A stretch of DNA of 64,000 nucleotides from Streptomyces sp. AC550_RSS872 (lineage in GTDB: Bacteria; Actinomycetota; Actinomycetes; Streptomycetales; Streptomycetaceae): the NCBI RefSeq assembly GCF_019049285.1, contig NZ_JAGMUL010000042.1, forward strand, positions 62,001 to 126,000, written 5' to 3'. This document shows positions 26,246 to 34,702 of this stretch, in pieces; position 1 is the stretch's first letter; the number at the start of each line of letters is the position of its first letter. The notes under the pieces are model-generated. The model worked only from the letters and a program-made list of their open reading frames with translations, was not told where the DNA came from and searched no databases. The translations under genes were made by a program, and so were the position numbers.

Positions 26246-27868
26246 ATGTCCGAGCCGGAAGAGCGTCACGAGATCCAAGAGCCCCAAGGGATCGACATCC
26301 ACACCACCGCGGGCAAGCTCGCGGATCTCCAGCGCCGTATCGAGGAAGCGACGCACGCCGGCTCCGCTCGCGCCGTCGAAAAGCAGCACGCCAAGGGCAA
26401 GTTGACGGCCCGTGAGCGCATCGACCTCCTCCTCGACGAGGACTCCTTCGTCGAGCTCGACGAGTTCGCCCGGCACCGCTCCACCAACTTCGGTCTGGAG
26501 AAGAACCGCCCGTACGGCGACGGTGTCGTCACCGGGTACGGGACGGTGGACGGCCGGCCCGTCGCCGTCTTCTCGCAGGACTTCACCGTCTTCGGCGGTG
26601 CGCTGGGCGAGGTCTACGGCCAGAAGATCGTCAAGGTCATGGACTTCGCGCTGAAGACCGGCTGTCCGGTCATCGGCATCAACGACTCCGGCGGCGCCCG
26701 CATCCAGGAGGGCGTGGCCTCGCTGGGCGCGTACGGCGAGATCTTCCGCCGCAACACGCACGCGAGCGGTGTGATCCCCCAGATCTCGCTGGTCGTCGGC
26801 CCGTGCGCGGGCGGAGCGGTCTACTCGCCCGCCATCACCGACTTCACGATCATGGTCGACCAGACCTCGCACATGTTCATCACCGGCCCGGACGTCATCA
26901 AGACGGTCACCGGCGAGGACGTCGGCTTCGAGGAGCTGGGCGGCGCCCGCACCCACAACTCCGCCTCCGGCGTGGCCCACCACATGGCCGGTGACGAGAA
27001 GGACGCCATCGAGTACGTCAAGCAGCTGCTGTCGTACCTGCCGTCCAACAACCTGTCCGAGCCCCCGGCCTTCCCGGAGGAGGCCGACCTCGCCGTCAAC
27101 GACGAGGACCGCGAGCTGGACACGATCGTGCCGGACAGCGCGAACCAGCCGTACGACATGCACACGGTGATCGAACACGTCCTGGACGACGCCGAGTTCT
27201 TCGAGACGCAGCCGCTGTTCGCGCCGAACATCCTCACCGGGTTCGGGCGGGTCGAGGGCCGTCCCGTCGGGATCGTCGCCAACCAGCCGATGCAGTTCGC
27301 CGGCTGCCTCGACATCCAGGCCAGCGAGAAGGCCGCCCGCTTCGTGCGGACCTGCGACGCCTTCAACGTCCCGGTCATCACCTTCGTCGACGTCCCCGGC
27401 TTCCTCCCGGGTGTCGACCAGGAGCACGACGGCATCATCCGCCGCGGCGCCAAGCTGATCTACGCCTACGCGGAGGCCACGGTCCCGCTGATCACGGTCA
27501 TCACCCGCAAGGCCTTCGGCGGCGCCTACGACGTCATGGGCTCCAAGCACCTCGGCGCGGACATCAACCTCGCCTGGCCCACCGCCCAGATCGCCGTCAT
27601 GGGCGCGCAGGGCGCCGTCAACATCCTGCACCGGCGCACCATCGCCGAGGCGGAGGCGAACGGCGACGACCTGGAGGCGGTGCGCGCCCGGCTGATCCAG
27701 GAGTACGAGGACACGCTCCTCAACCCCTACATCGCGGCCGAGCGCGGCTACATCGACTCGGTGATCATGCCGTCCGACACCCGCCGCCATGTCGTCCGCG
27801 GCCTGCGTCAGCTGCGTACGAAGCGGGAATCCCTGCCTCCGAAGAAGCACGGCAACATCCCCCTCTAG
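26246..27868 (+). CDS. pccB: Propionyl-CoA carboxylase beta (carboxyltransferase) subunit
   Basis: 540-aa subunit that transfers carboxyl from carboxybiotin to propionyl-CoA (or related acyl-CoA), yielding methylmalonyl-CoA, a polyketide extender unit. The two crotonase-like halves are visible: INDSGGARIQEG with VVGPCAGGAVYSPA, and VDVPGFLPG with TRKAFGGAYDVMGSKH. D429 in GAYDVMG corresponds to the residue known to set acyl-chain preference in the Streptomyces PccB/AccB pair. It is followed 17 bp later by the epsilon subunit. Confidence 0.95.
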   Translation: MSEPEERHEIQEPQGIDIHTTAGKLADLQRRIEEATHAGSARAVEKQHAKGKLTARERIDLLLDEDSFVELDEFARHRSTNFGLEKNRPYGDGVVTGYGTVDGRPVAVFSQDFTVFGGALGEVYGQKIVKVMDFALKTGCPVIGINDSGGARIQEGVASLGAYGEIFRRNTHASGVIPQISLVVGPCAGGAVYSPAITDFTIMVDQTSHMFITGPDVIKTVTGEDVGFEELGGARTHNSASGVAHHMAGDEKDAIEYVKQLLSYLPSNNLSEPPAFPEEADLAVNDEDRELDTIVPDSANQPYDMHTVIEHVLDDAEFFETQPLFAPNILTGFGRVEGRPVGIVANQPMQFAGCLDIQASEKAARFVRTCDAFNVPVITFVDVPGFLPGVDQEHDGIIRRGAKLIYAYAEATVPLITVITRKAFGGAYDVMGSKHLGADINLAWPTAQIAVMGAQGAVNILHRRTIAEAEANGDDLEAVRARLIQEYEDTLLNPYIAAERGYIDSVIMPSDTRRHVVRGLRQLRTKRESLPPKKHGNIPL

Positions 27869-27885
27869 GCCTGCTGGGAGCCGTC

Positions 27886-28095
27886 ATGAACATCAAGGTC
27901 CTACGGGGCAACCCGACACCGGAGGAGCTGGCCGCCGCACTGGCGGTGGTCCGCGCCCGCGCCGCGGCGGCGAGTACCCTCCCGCCCGGCGCACCGACCC
28001 CCCGCGACTCCTGGTCCGACCCGGCGCGCATCGCGGCCCAGAGGGTGCCACAGCCGGGCCCGACGACATGGGCCCGCACTTATTGGCCAAGCTAG
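27886..28095 (+). CDS. pccE: Acyl-CoA carboxylase epsilon subunit
   Basis: 69-aa protein typical of actinobacterial carboxylases; it binds the beta subunit and strengthens the complex with the biotinylated alpha subunit. It starts with the family motif IKVLRGNPTPEELAALLAVV-like (here NIKVLRGNPTPEELAAALAV), followed by a disordered Ala/Pro middle and a C-terminal W-rich end (SWSDPARI, TTWARTYWPS). It is co-transcribed with pccB. A convergent-gap repeat follows at 28110. Confidence 0.9.
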   Translation: MNIKVLRGNPTPEELAAALAVVRARAAAASTLPPGAPTPRDSWSDPARIAAQRVPQPGPTTWARTYWPS

Positions 28096-28109
28096 CGGGA
28101 GCGCCCCTC

Positions 28110-28176
28110 AAGGTGCGGGGCTGTATCGATATGCGGCTCCGCCGCGTGGGCGCGACAAGCCCCCACCGGCCCGCAG
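28110..28176 (+). repeat. Convergent-gap repeat, copy 2
   Basis: Same core as the other copies (GGGGCTGTATCGATATGCGG onward, then CTCCGCCGCGTGGGCGCGACAAGCC). It fills the gap between the epsilon-subunit stop at 28095 and the stop of the convergent SGNH hydrolase at 28177. Shorter than the others at its right end. Confidence 0.85.
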
Positions 28177-29307
28177 CTACAAACGGCGAGCCACGACCTC
28201 GGCCATCACTTGGTACCCCACATCATTGGGGTGCAGGTGATCGCCGAAGTCGTACGACGGACGCAGCCGATCCGGATCCCCCGGATCGGCCAGCGCCCGC
28301 CCAAGGTCCACCACCGCGTCGTACTCCCCCGCGCTCCGAATCCACTCGTTCAGCTCGTGGCTCACCTTGGCCGCACGCTCACCCCAGTGGTCCGACCCCC
28401 CGAACGGCAGCAAGGTCGACCCGATCACCCTCAGCCCCGCCGCCCTGCCCTGCCGTATCAACTCCCGGTGCCCGGCGATGAGTTCCCCGGCCTCCACCAC
28501 CGGCGCCGGCTTGTACGTGGGCTGCTCGTCCGTCTCGCTGAAGCCGATGTCGTTCAGCCCGAGGAGCACGACGAGCGTGTCCACGCCGGGCCGGTCGAGA
28601 ACGTCCCGGCGCAACCGGCGAACGCCCCCCTCGCCGTACCAGGCGGAGTCGTTGAGCAGCAGGTTCCCGCCGATACCCGCGTTCAGCACGGGCCGTCCCG
28701 TGCACTCGGCGAGCGCGTCCGACCAGCGCCGGTTCGCGCCCACCGTGGAACCGAACCCGTCCGTGATCGAGTCGCCGAAGAGGGCGACGGCGTCCGTGCG
28801 CCCGGCGTCGACCTCGACCGCCGACAGGAAGTACCAGGACTCCGTCACCGCGTCGAAGCCCTCGCCGCCCGCGTCCGCCGACAGATCGCCCTCGCCCCGG
28901 TAGCCGGCCGTGAAGGCCTGGGCGTGGAAGGTCGCGGGCCCGGTGGTGGCGTCGAAGTACAGGGTGACGGTCACCGATTCCCCGGCGGCGACGGCAAGCG
29001 GGACGTCGTCGCTGACCAGCTCCCCGCGCGCCGGTATCGCGGCACCGTCCGCACCCCCGAAGGTGAGCCGCACGAGCGACCCCGGCTCCACGGCGGCCCC
29101 CGCGGCCGTGCGCCCCACGCTCGCGGCCGCGACCCGGACGGGCGAGGCGCCGTGGGCGTGGGTCAGCCGCACCCGCACCCGGTCACCCCCCGCCGACAGC
29201 CGTACCACCTGCCGCAGTGACTGGCGCCAGAAGCCCTCGCGGGACCAGTTGGGCGTGAAGCCCTCGCTGGGCAGCTGCGGTGACGCGATCCAGGAAGCGG
29301 TGAACAT
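28177..29307 (-). CDS. SGNH/GDSL-type hydrolase
   Basis: 376-aa esterase-like protein. An N-terminal beta-rich ~165-residue domain (SLRQVVRLSAGGDRVRVRL) precedes the SGNH catalytic domain: Ser180 in FGDSITDG, the Gly block NAGIGGN, Asn in LGLNDIG, and Asp-His in DHLHPND. There is no signal peptide, which is unusual for this two-domain arrangement since many relatives are secreted. The substrate is unknown; carbohydrate esters are a common choice for the family. Confidence 0.88.
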   Translation of the reverse strand: MFTASWIASPQLPSEGFTPNWSREGFWRQSLRQVVRLSAGGDRVRVRLTHAHGASPVRVAAASVGRTAAGAAVEPGSLVRLTFGGADGAAIPARGELVSDDVPLAVAAGESVTVTLYFDATTGPATFHAQAFTAGYRGEGDLSADAGGEGFDAVTESWYFLSAVEVDAGRTDAVALFGDSITDGFGSTVGANRRWSDALAECTGRPVLNAGIGGNLLLNDSAWYGEGGVRRLRRDVLDRPGVDTLVVLLGLNDIGFSETDEQPTYKPAPVVEAGELIAGHRELIRQGRAAGLRVIGSTLLPFGGSDHWGERAAKVSHELNEWIRSAGEYDAVVDLGRALADPGDPDRLRPSYDFGDHLHPNDVGYQVMAEVVARRL

Positions 29308-29418
29308 GACACATCCCCCAAACGGAACCGAAGAACCTTTAGCTAATGGAACGGTAGCACTGTTTAGGGGAAAGTTGAGTATGCGTACTCAGGCGCCGCC
29401 GCCGACCCCCGGCCGACG

Positions 29419-29556
29419 ATGGAAGGCATGCTGTGGTCCGACCCCGAGAACGAGCCGCCCAAAGAACTGCGCGACATGCAGGAGATGTTGCGGCGACTGG
29501 GCGTTCTCCTGGCGCTGGCCATGGTGCTCACGCTGATCGTGCTCGGGCTGAGGTGA
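29419..29556 (+). CDS. 45-aa conserved membrane miniprotein (possibly MmpB-like)
   Basis: A short gene of 46 codons: a charged N-terminus (LWSDPENEPPKELRDMQEML) and one transmembrane helix (LGVLLALAMVLTLIVLGL) with a final Arg. The start may be ATG 29419 or ATG 29428; neither has ideal ribosome-site spacing. The position directly before maf and the sequence resemble small Streptomyces proteins called morphogenic membrane protein MmpB; I recall this with only moderate certainty. Confidence 0.7.
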   Translation: MEGMLWSDPENEPPKELRDMQEMLRRLGVLLALAMVLTLIVLGLR

Positions 29557-29587
29557 GCCGGGCCGGGCTCGCCGATACGCTGGCCGC

Positions 29588-30208
29588 ATGACTGATCAGC
29601 CCCGCCGCCGACTCGTCCTGGCCTCCCAGTCCCCCGCCCGGCTCAATCTGCTGCGCCAGGCCGGCCTGGACCCCGAGGTCATCGTGAGCGGTGTCGACGA
29701 GGAAGCCGTCACCGCACCCACCCCCGCCGAACTGGCGCTGGCCCTCGCCGAGGCGAAGGCCTCCGTCGTGGCGGCGAAGCCCGAGGTCAAGGGCGCGATC
29801 GTGATCGGCTGCGACTCGGTCCTCGACCTGGACGGCCAGCCCCTGGGCAAGCCGGCCGACGCCGAGGAGGCCACGGCACGCTGGAAGTCGATGCGCGGAC
29901 GGGCGGGCACGCTCCAGACCGGCCACTGCATCTACGACACCGTGACCGGCCGGTACGCCTCCGCCACCGCCTCCACTGTCGTCCGCTTCGGCGAGCCGAC
30001 CGACGAGGAGATCGCCGCGTACGTCGCCTCCGGCGAACCGCTCTACGTCGCCGGGGCGTTCACCCTCGACGGCCGCTCGGCCCCGTTCATCGACGGCATC
30101 GACGGCGACCACGGCAATGTGATCGGCATCAGCCTGCCGCTGGTACGGCGGCTGCTGGGGCAACTGGGCATCGGCATCACGGAGTTGTGGGCGCCGGCGG
30201 AGGACTGA
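29588..30208 (+). CDS. maf: Maf-family nucleoside triphosphate pyrophosphatase
   Basis: 206-aa house-cleaning enzyme that hydrolyses non-canonical nucleotides (dTTP/UTP-type) to the monophosphates. Family motifs: LASQSPARLNLLRQAG near residue 11, the E-x-K pair in LAEAKA, IGCDSVLDLDGQPLGKP, and the KS region at WKSMRGRAGTLQTGH. It lies between pccB/pccE and accA, an arrangement also known in Mycobacterium tuberculosis. Its 3' end overlaps the convergent membrane protein gene by 32 bp. Confidence 0.93.
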   Translation: MTDQPRRRLVLASQSPARLNLLRQAGLDPEVIVSGVDEEAVTAPTPAELALALAEAKASVVAAKPEVKGAIVIGCDSVLDLDGQPLGKPADAEEATARWKSMRGRAGTLQTGHCIYDTVTGRYASATASTVVRFGEPTDEEIAAYVASGEPLYVAGAFTLDGRSAPFIDGIDGDHGNVIGISLPLVRRLLGQLGIGITELWAPAED

Positions 30209-30698
30209 CCGGGGAGCCGCCGGCCGGGGAACCGCCCGCCGGGGAGCCACCGCCGCCGGTGCTCCCGTCGGGCGCGGTGTCGGCGGGCTCCGCGGAGCCG
30301 GGCGCCGCCTCGGCGTCATACGTCATGAGCAGCAGCACGATCAGGCCGAGTACGACGACCATGAACAAAAACGCCGTCCAGCCCACCAGCCCCCAGGCGA
30401 ACGCGCCCAGCAGCGCGTGCACCACGGCCGCGCTGATCAGCAGAACGCGGCCGAAGCCGGCCGGGGCGCGGTCGCGCAGGGCCACGAGCAGGGCGACCAG
30501 GCCGCACAGCGCGAAGTAGGCGCCGAAGACGACACCGCCGATCTTCGAGGACAGCGACATCACGTCCGGGTCGAGGCCCGCCAGGGACATGTCCTGGCGG
30601 TCGACGACGACACCGAGGAACCACTGAAGCGCCGCGATACCGAGCCCCTCGACGAAGAGCACGACCGCCACCACCCACGCCACCGGCCTGCGTACCAC
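30177..30698 (-). CDS. Four-helix integral membrane protein, function unknown
   Basis: 173-aa protein starting at GTG 30698. Four hydrophobic helices are visible: about 8-32, 54-73, 83-103 and 107-125. The C-terminal ~45 residues are low-complexity, with a repeated GGSPAGGSPAGGSPVSPPP that is matched by short GC-rich direct repeats in the DNA. It overlaps the end of maf on the other strand by 32 bp. I do not recognise a function. Confidence 0.75.
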   Translation of the reverse strand: MVRRPVAWVVAVVLFVEGLGIAALQWFLGVVVDRQDMSLAGLDPDVMSLSSKIGGVVFGAYFALCGLVALLVALRDRAPAGFGRVLLISAAVVHALLGAFAWGLVGWTAFLFMVVVLGLIVLLLMTYDAEAAPGSAEPADTAPDGSTGGGGSPAGGSPAGGSPVSPPPAPTTP

Positions 30699-31058
30699 CG
30701 GTCCCCACCTGCTTCCGAGCGCTCTGTTACTCCAAGTACGGACGAGACATCGCGAACGCTACTAACGGGTAAACCCCGGGACAAGGGTTCGGGTGCGGGC
30801 AAAGAATCATTGGGCCATTCGTAGGGATTCGACAAAGAAACCGAGTGGCCCGCAGCACGTGATGACAGAGACCTTGACCACAGCGGAGAGCTAGGGTTTT
30901 CCGGGAGAGACCTGCGTGCCGGGGCGCGACATGGGATTTCGCAGGTCGAGCGAGCCTGGAATCACGCTCCGTGTGGGCAAGCTCACCACTGGGGACGGGT
31001 CGATGTGGCGTGTCGGCAGTCCCTAAACTCGGCTTGTTTCAAGGAGGGAGCCTCAATC
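30699..31058 (+). promoter_or_regulatory. 360-bp upstream region of accA
   Basis: This gap has no supported gene and is less GC-rich than its surroundings, as expected for a regulatory region. The clearest element is TAAACT at 31024-31029, a good -10, 29 bp ahead of the GTG and just before the ribosome site AAGGAGGGAG (31041-31050). I cannot identify a convincing operator. Confidence 0.45.
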
Positions 31059-32831
31059 GTGCGCAAGGTGCTCATCGCCAACCGTGGCGAAATCGCTGTC
31101 CGCGTGGCCCGGGCCTGCCGGGATGCCGGCATCGCGAGCGTGGCCGTATACGCCGACCCGGACCGGGACGCTCTGCATGTCCGCGCCGCGGATGAGGCGT
31201 TCGCCCTGGGTGGTGACACTCCGGCGACCAGTTACCTGGACATGGACAAGGTGCTGAACGCCGCGCGCGAGTCGGGCGCGGACGCCATCCACCCCGGCTA
31301 CGGCTTCCTGTCGGAGAACGCCGACTTCGCCCAGGCCGTCCTCGACGCCGGCCTCATCTGGATCGGCCCGCCGCCGCAGGCCATCCGCGACCTCGGCGAC
31401 AAGGTCGCCGCCCGCCACATCGCCCAGCGCGCCGGCGCCCCGCTCGTCGCCGGTACGCCCGACCCGGTGTCCGGCGCGGACGAGGTCGTGGCGTTCGCCG
31501 AGGAGCACGGCCTGCCGATCGCCATCAAGGCCGCGTTCGGCGGTGGCGGCCGCGGTCTGAAGGTGGCGCGGACGCTTCAAGAGGTCCCCGAACTGTACGA
31601 CTCGGCCGTCCGCGAGGCGGTCGCCGCCTTCGGCCGCGGCGAGTGCTTCGTCGAGCGCTACCTGGACAAGCCGCGTCACGTCGAGACCCAGTGCCTCGCC
31701 GACACCCACGGCAACGTGGTCGTCGTCTCCACCCGTGACTGCTCCCTTCAGCGCCGCCACCAGAAGCTGGTCGAGGAGGCCCCCGCGCCCTTCCTCTCCG
31801 AGGCCCAGGTCGCCGAGCTGTACTCCGCCTCCAAGGCGATCCTGAAGGAGGCCGGCTATGTCGGCGCCGGCACGGTCGAGTTCCTGGTCGGCATGGACGG
31901 CACGATCTCCTTCCTGGAGGTCAACACCCGTCTCCAGGTCGAGCACCCGGTCACCGAGGAGGTCACCGGCATCGACCTCGTGCGCGAGATGTTCCGCATC
32001 GCCGACGGCGAGGAACTCGGCTACGACGACCCGGTGCTGCGCGGCCACTCCTTCGAGTTCCGCATCAACGGCGAGGACCCGGGCCGTAACTTCCTGCCCG
32101 CCCCCGGCACGGTGACCACCTTCGCCCCGCCGACCGGCCCCGGCGTCCGCCTGGACGCGGGCGTCGAGTCCGGCAGCGTGATCGGCCCGGCCTGGGACTC
32201 CCTCCTCGCCAAGCTCATCGTCACCGGCGCCACCCGCGAGCAGGCCCTCCAGCGCGCCGCCCGCGCCCTGGCCGAGTTCCAGGTCGAGGGCATGGCCACC
32301 GCCATCCCCTTCCACCGCGCGGTCGTCAAGGACCCGGCCTTCGCACCGGAACTGACCGGCTCCGCCGACCCGTTCACGGTCCACACCCGCTGGATCGAGA
32401 CCGAGTTCGTCAACGACATCAAGCCCTTCGCGGCCCCCGCCGACACCGAGTCGGACGAGGACCCGGACCGCGAGACGATCGTCGTCGAGGTCGGCGGCAA
32501 GCGCCTGGAGGTCTCCCTCCCGTCCTCGCTCGGCATGTCGCTGGCCCGCACCGGCCTCGCCGCAGGAGCCAAGCCCAAGCGGCGCGCGGCCAAGAAGTCC
32601 GGCCCCGCGGCCTCCGGCGACACCCTCGCCTCCCCGATGCAGGGCACCATCGTCAAGGTCGCCGTCGAGGAGGGCCAGGAGGTCAAGGAAGGCGACCTGA
32701 TCGTCGTCCTCGAGGCGATGAAGATGGAACAGCCGCTCAACGCGCACAAGTCCGGCACCGTCAAGGGCCTGTCCGCCGAGGTCGGCGCCTCCCTCACCTC
32801 CGGCGCCCCCATCTGCGAGATCAAGGACTGA
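31059..32831 (+). CDS. accA2: Acyl-CoA carboxylase alpha subunit (biotin carboxylase plus biotin carrier)
   Basis: 590-aa subunit shared by acetyl- and propionyl-CoA carboxylases: carboxylates its own biotin with bicarbonate and ATP. GTG 31059 follows AAGGAGGGAG. Domains: biotin carboxylase N-terminal (RKVLIANRGEIAVRVARA), ATP-grasp (GGGGRGLKVA; STRDCSLQRRHQKLVEEAP; FLEVNTRLQVEHPVTE), BC C-terminal to about 445, then a basic linker (KPKRRAAKKSG) and a biotinyl domain with EAMKMEQP, biotin on K555. It works with the pccB/pccE products and is biotinylated by BirA. Confidence 0.96.
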   Translation: MRKVLIANRGEIAVRVARACRDAGIASVAVYADPDRDALHVRAADEAFALGGDTPATSYLDMDKVLNAARESGADAIHPGYGFLSENADFAQAVLDAGLIWIGPPPQAIRDLGDKVAARHIAQRAGAPLVAGTPDPVSGADEVVAFAEEHGLPIAIKAAFGGGGRGLKVARTLQEVPELYDSAVREAVAAFGRGECFVERYLDKPRHVETQCLADTHGNVVVVSTRDCSLQRRHQKLVEEAPAPFLSEAQVAELYSASKAILKEAGYVGAGTVEFLVGMDGTISFLEVNTRLQVEHPVTEEVTGIDLVREMFRIADGEELGYDDPVLRGHSFEFRINGEDPGRNFLPAPGTVTTFAPPTGPGVRLDAGVESGSVIGPAWDSLLAKLIVTGATREQALQRAARALAEFQVEGMATAIPFHRAVVKDPAFAPELTGSADPFTVHTRWIETEFVNDIKPFAAPADTESDEDPDRETIVVEVGGKRLEVSLPSSLGMSLARTGLAAGAKPKRRAAKKSGPAASGDTLASPMQGTIVKVAVEEGQEVKEGDLIVVLEAMKMEQPLNAHKSGTVKGLSAEVGASLTSGAPICEIKD

Positions 32832-32849
32832 GTCGTACGACATCCTGAG

Positions 32850-32885
32850 GCGCCCGGCGGACTGATCGATCAGTCCATCGGGCGC
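32850..32885. promoter_or_regulatory. 36-bp palindrome: TetR operator candidate and possible accA terminator
   Basis: The centre GGACTGATCGATCAGTCC (32859-32876) is a perfect 18-bp palindrome. It extends to 36 bp with only two mismatched positions (arms GCGCCCG/CGGGCGC). It lies between the accA stop (32831) and the GTG of the TetR gene (32906), ideal for autorepression. The lack of a loop-friendly centre argues for a protein site, though a hairpin is still possible. Confidence 0.6.
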
Positions 32886-32905
32886 TTCTCAGTGAGGAAG
32901 GGCAG

Positions 32906-33484
32906 GTGAACCCGATGGTCCGGCCGCCCGCAGGGATGCGCGCCGACGCCCGCCGCAATCACGAGCGCCTGGTCACCGAGGCCCGCTCCGCCTTCGCCGA
33001 ACACGGCACGGCAGCGTCGCTGGAGGACGTGGCCCGCCGCGCGGGCGTCGGCATCGGCACGCTGTACCGCCACTTCCCCAACCGCGACGCCTTGCTGAGC
33101 GCGGTCTTCGAGGACGCGGTCGGCGACCTGCTGACCCGCTCCCGCGAACTGCTCGACGCCCCCGAGCCCTGTGCGGCCCTGGTGACCTGGCTGCGCGAGA
33201 TGGTCACGCACGCCGGGGAGTACCGGGGCCTGGCCAGATCCCTGATGTCCGTCTCCACCGACACCACCTCAGCCCTGTCCCGATGCAGCGGCCCGATCAG
33301 AGAAGCGGGCGGCGCACTGCTGGCACGGGCGCAGGAGGCGGGCACGGTCCGGCAGGACGTGGCGATCACCGACCTCCTCCAGCTCACCCACGCAATCGCA
33401 TTGGCGGCGGAGGAAACCCCGGGAGACCCGGACCTGGCGAACAGACTGCTGCACTTGACGTTGCGAGGACTCAAGCCCACCTAA
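32906..33484 (+). CDS. TetR-family transcriptional repressor
   Basis: 192-aa repressor starting at GTG 32906 with GAGGAAGGG upstream. The N-terminal DNA-binding region is clear: RLVTEARSAFAEHGTAASLEDVARRAGVGIGTLYRHFPNRDALL (about 22-65). The C-terminal helices form the ligand domain, of the common SbtR/AcrR-like type. It lies 74 bp after accA behind a strong palindrome, so it may repress itself and could sense an acyl-CoA or drug. The gene ends inside a convergent-gap repeat. Confidence 0.9.
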   Translation: MNPMVRPPAGMRADARRNHERLVTEARSAFAEHGTAASLEDVARRAGVGIGTLYRHFPNRDALLSAVFEDAVGDLLTRSRELLDAPEPCAALVTWLREMVTHAGEYRGLARSLMSVSTDTTSALSRCSGPIREAGGALLARAQEAGTVRQDVAITDLLQLTHAIALAAEETPGDPDLANRLLHLTLRGLKPT

Positions 33485-33597
33485 GGGGCGCGGGGCTGTA
33501 TCGATATGCGGCTCCGCCGCGTGGGCGCGACAAGCCACAACCAGCCGGCACTCGCGCACCACCACAACCTCCTACGGCGAACAGGCGAACGGCGACC
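33483..33597 (+). repeat. Convergent-gap repeat, copy 3
   Basis: Begins within the TAA stop of the TetR gene (TAAGGGGCGCGGGG) and reaches the stop codon of the convergent DeoR-type gene at 33598. The core GCTGTATCGATATGCGGC, TCCGCCGCGTGGGCGCGA is identical to copies 2 and 4. Confidence 0.88.
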
Positions 33598-34536
33598 CTA
33601 ACGCCGCCGCAAGTCCGCAACCCGGGCCCGCTCCCGCTCCCTCTCCGCCCCTTGCTCCCCGAGCACCGCGGCAGCGGACCGCAGCCCCTGCCCTCGCCTA
33701 GGCCCCGGCAGGGAACGACGCCGCGCCGGGACCTCGTCACCCCCCGGGCTCCCGCTCGCCCCGGCCACGGCGATCTGCACCCCCTGGTCGGCGAGGGCCT
33801 GGAGTTCGGTGTGGGCACGGTCGTCGTGGACCGGCGGCTCGTCGGTGACCAGCCGTGTGATGACATCGGTGGGCACCGTCTGGAACATCGTGTCCGTACC
33901 GAGCTTCGTGTGGTCGGCGAGGACGACGACCTCCGCGGCCGCCTGCACCAACGCCCGGTCGACGGACGCCGAGAGCATGTTGGACGTGGACAGCCCACGC
34001 TCGGCGGTGAGGCCGCTCCCGGAGATGAAGGCCCGCGACACCCGCAGTCCCTGGAGGGACTGTTCGGCACCGCTGCCGACCAGCGCGTAGTTCGACCCGC
34101 GGAGCGTGCCGCCGGTCATCACGACCTCGACCCGGTTGGCATGGGCCAACGCCTGCGCCACCAGGAGGGAGTTGGTGACGACGGTCAGTCCGGGGACGCG
34201 AGCGAGCCGGCGTGCCAGCTCCTGCGTGGTGGTCCCCGCCCCGACGACGATCGCCTCGCCCTCTTCCACGAAATTCGCGGCGAGGTCGGCGATGGCCGTC
34301 TTCTCGGCGGTCGCGAGATGTGATTTCTGCGGAAAGCCGGACTCCCGCGTGAACCCGCCCGGCAATACCGCACCGCCATGCCGGCGGTCGAGGAGTCCTT
34401 CTGCCTCCAGTGCGCGCACGTCCCGCCGTACGGTCACTTCGGAGGTCTGGACGACGCGGGCGAGCTCACGGAGCGACACGGCCCCGTTCGCTCGCACCAT
34501 TTCGAGGATCAATTGGCGACGTTCTGCAGCGAACAC
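33598..34536 (-). CDS. DeoR/GlpR-family transcriptional regulator
   Basis: 312-aa repressor starting at GTG 34536. The N-terminal winged helix has the family signature VSLRELARVVQTSEVTVRRDVRALEAEGLLDRRHGGAV. The middle is the DeoR C-terminal sugar-phosphate-binding domain (AIVVGAGTTTQELARRL, GLTVVTNSLLVAQAL, ADHTKLG). A ~60-residue Arg/Gly-rich tail is added. Family members respond to phosphorylated sugars; given the nearby deoC, phosphorylases and mutase, deoxyribose or ribose phosphate is a reasonable guess but not shown. Confidence 0.88.
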   Translation of the reverse strand: MFAAERRQLILEMVRANGAVSLRELARVVQTSEVTVRRDVRALEAEGLLDRRHGGAVLPGGFTRESGFPQKSHLATAEKTAIADLAANFVEEGEAIVVGAGTTTQELARRLARVPGLTVVTNSLLVAQALAHANRVEVVMTGGTLRGSNYALVGSGAEQSLQGLRVSRAFISGSGLTAERGLSTSNMLSASVDRALVQAAAEVVVLADHTKLGTDTMFQTVPTDVITRLVTDEPPVHDDRAHTELQALADQGVQIAVAGASGSPGGDEVPARRRSLPGPRRGQGLRSAAAVLGEQGAERERERARVADLRRR

Positions 34537-34702
34537 GAAACTGACAGTAACCCCAACGACCGTCTGGTTTCAGCAGTTTGCGCCGAATAACAGAAGTTGT
34601 TCGTACGCAAGGGCGAGAAGTGGTATAGGGCCTAGTCCCGCCGCCTATGCCGCACGCATGCTCGACAACTCCCCGTGACCAGCGGGGAGTTGCTTCCGGT
34701 CA

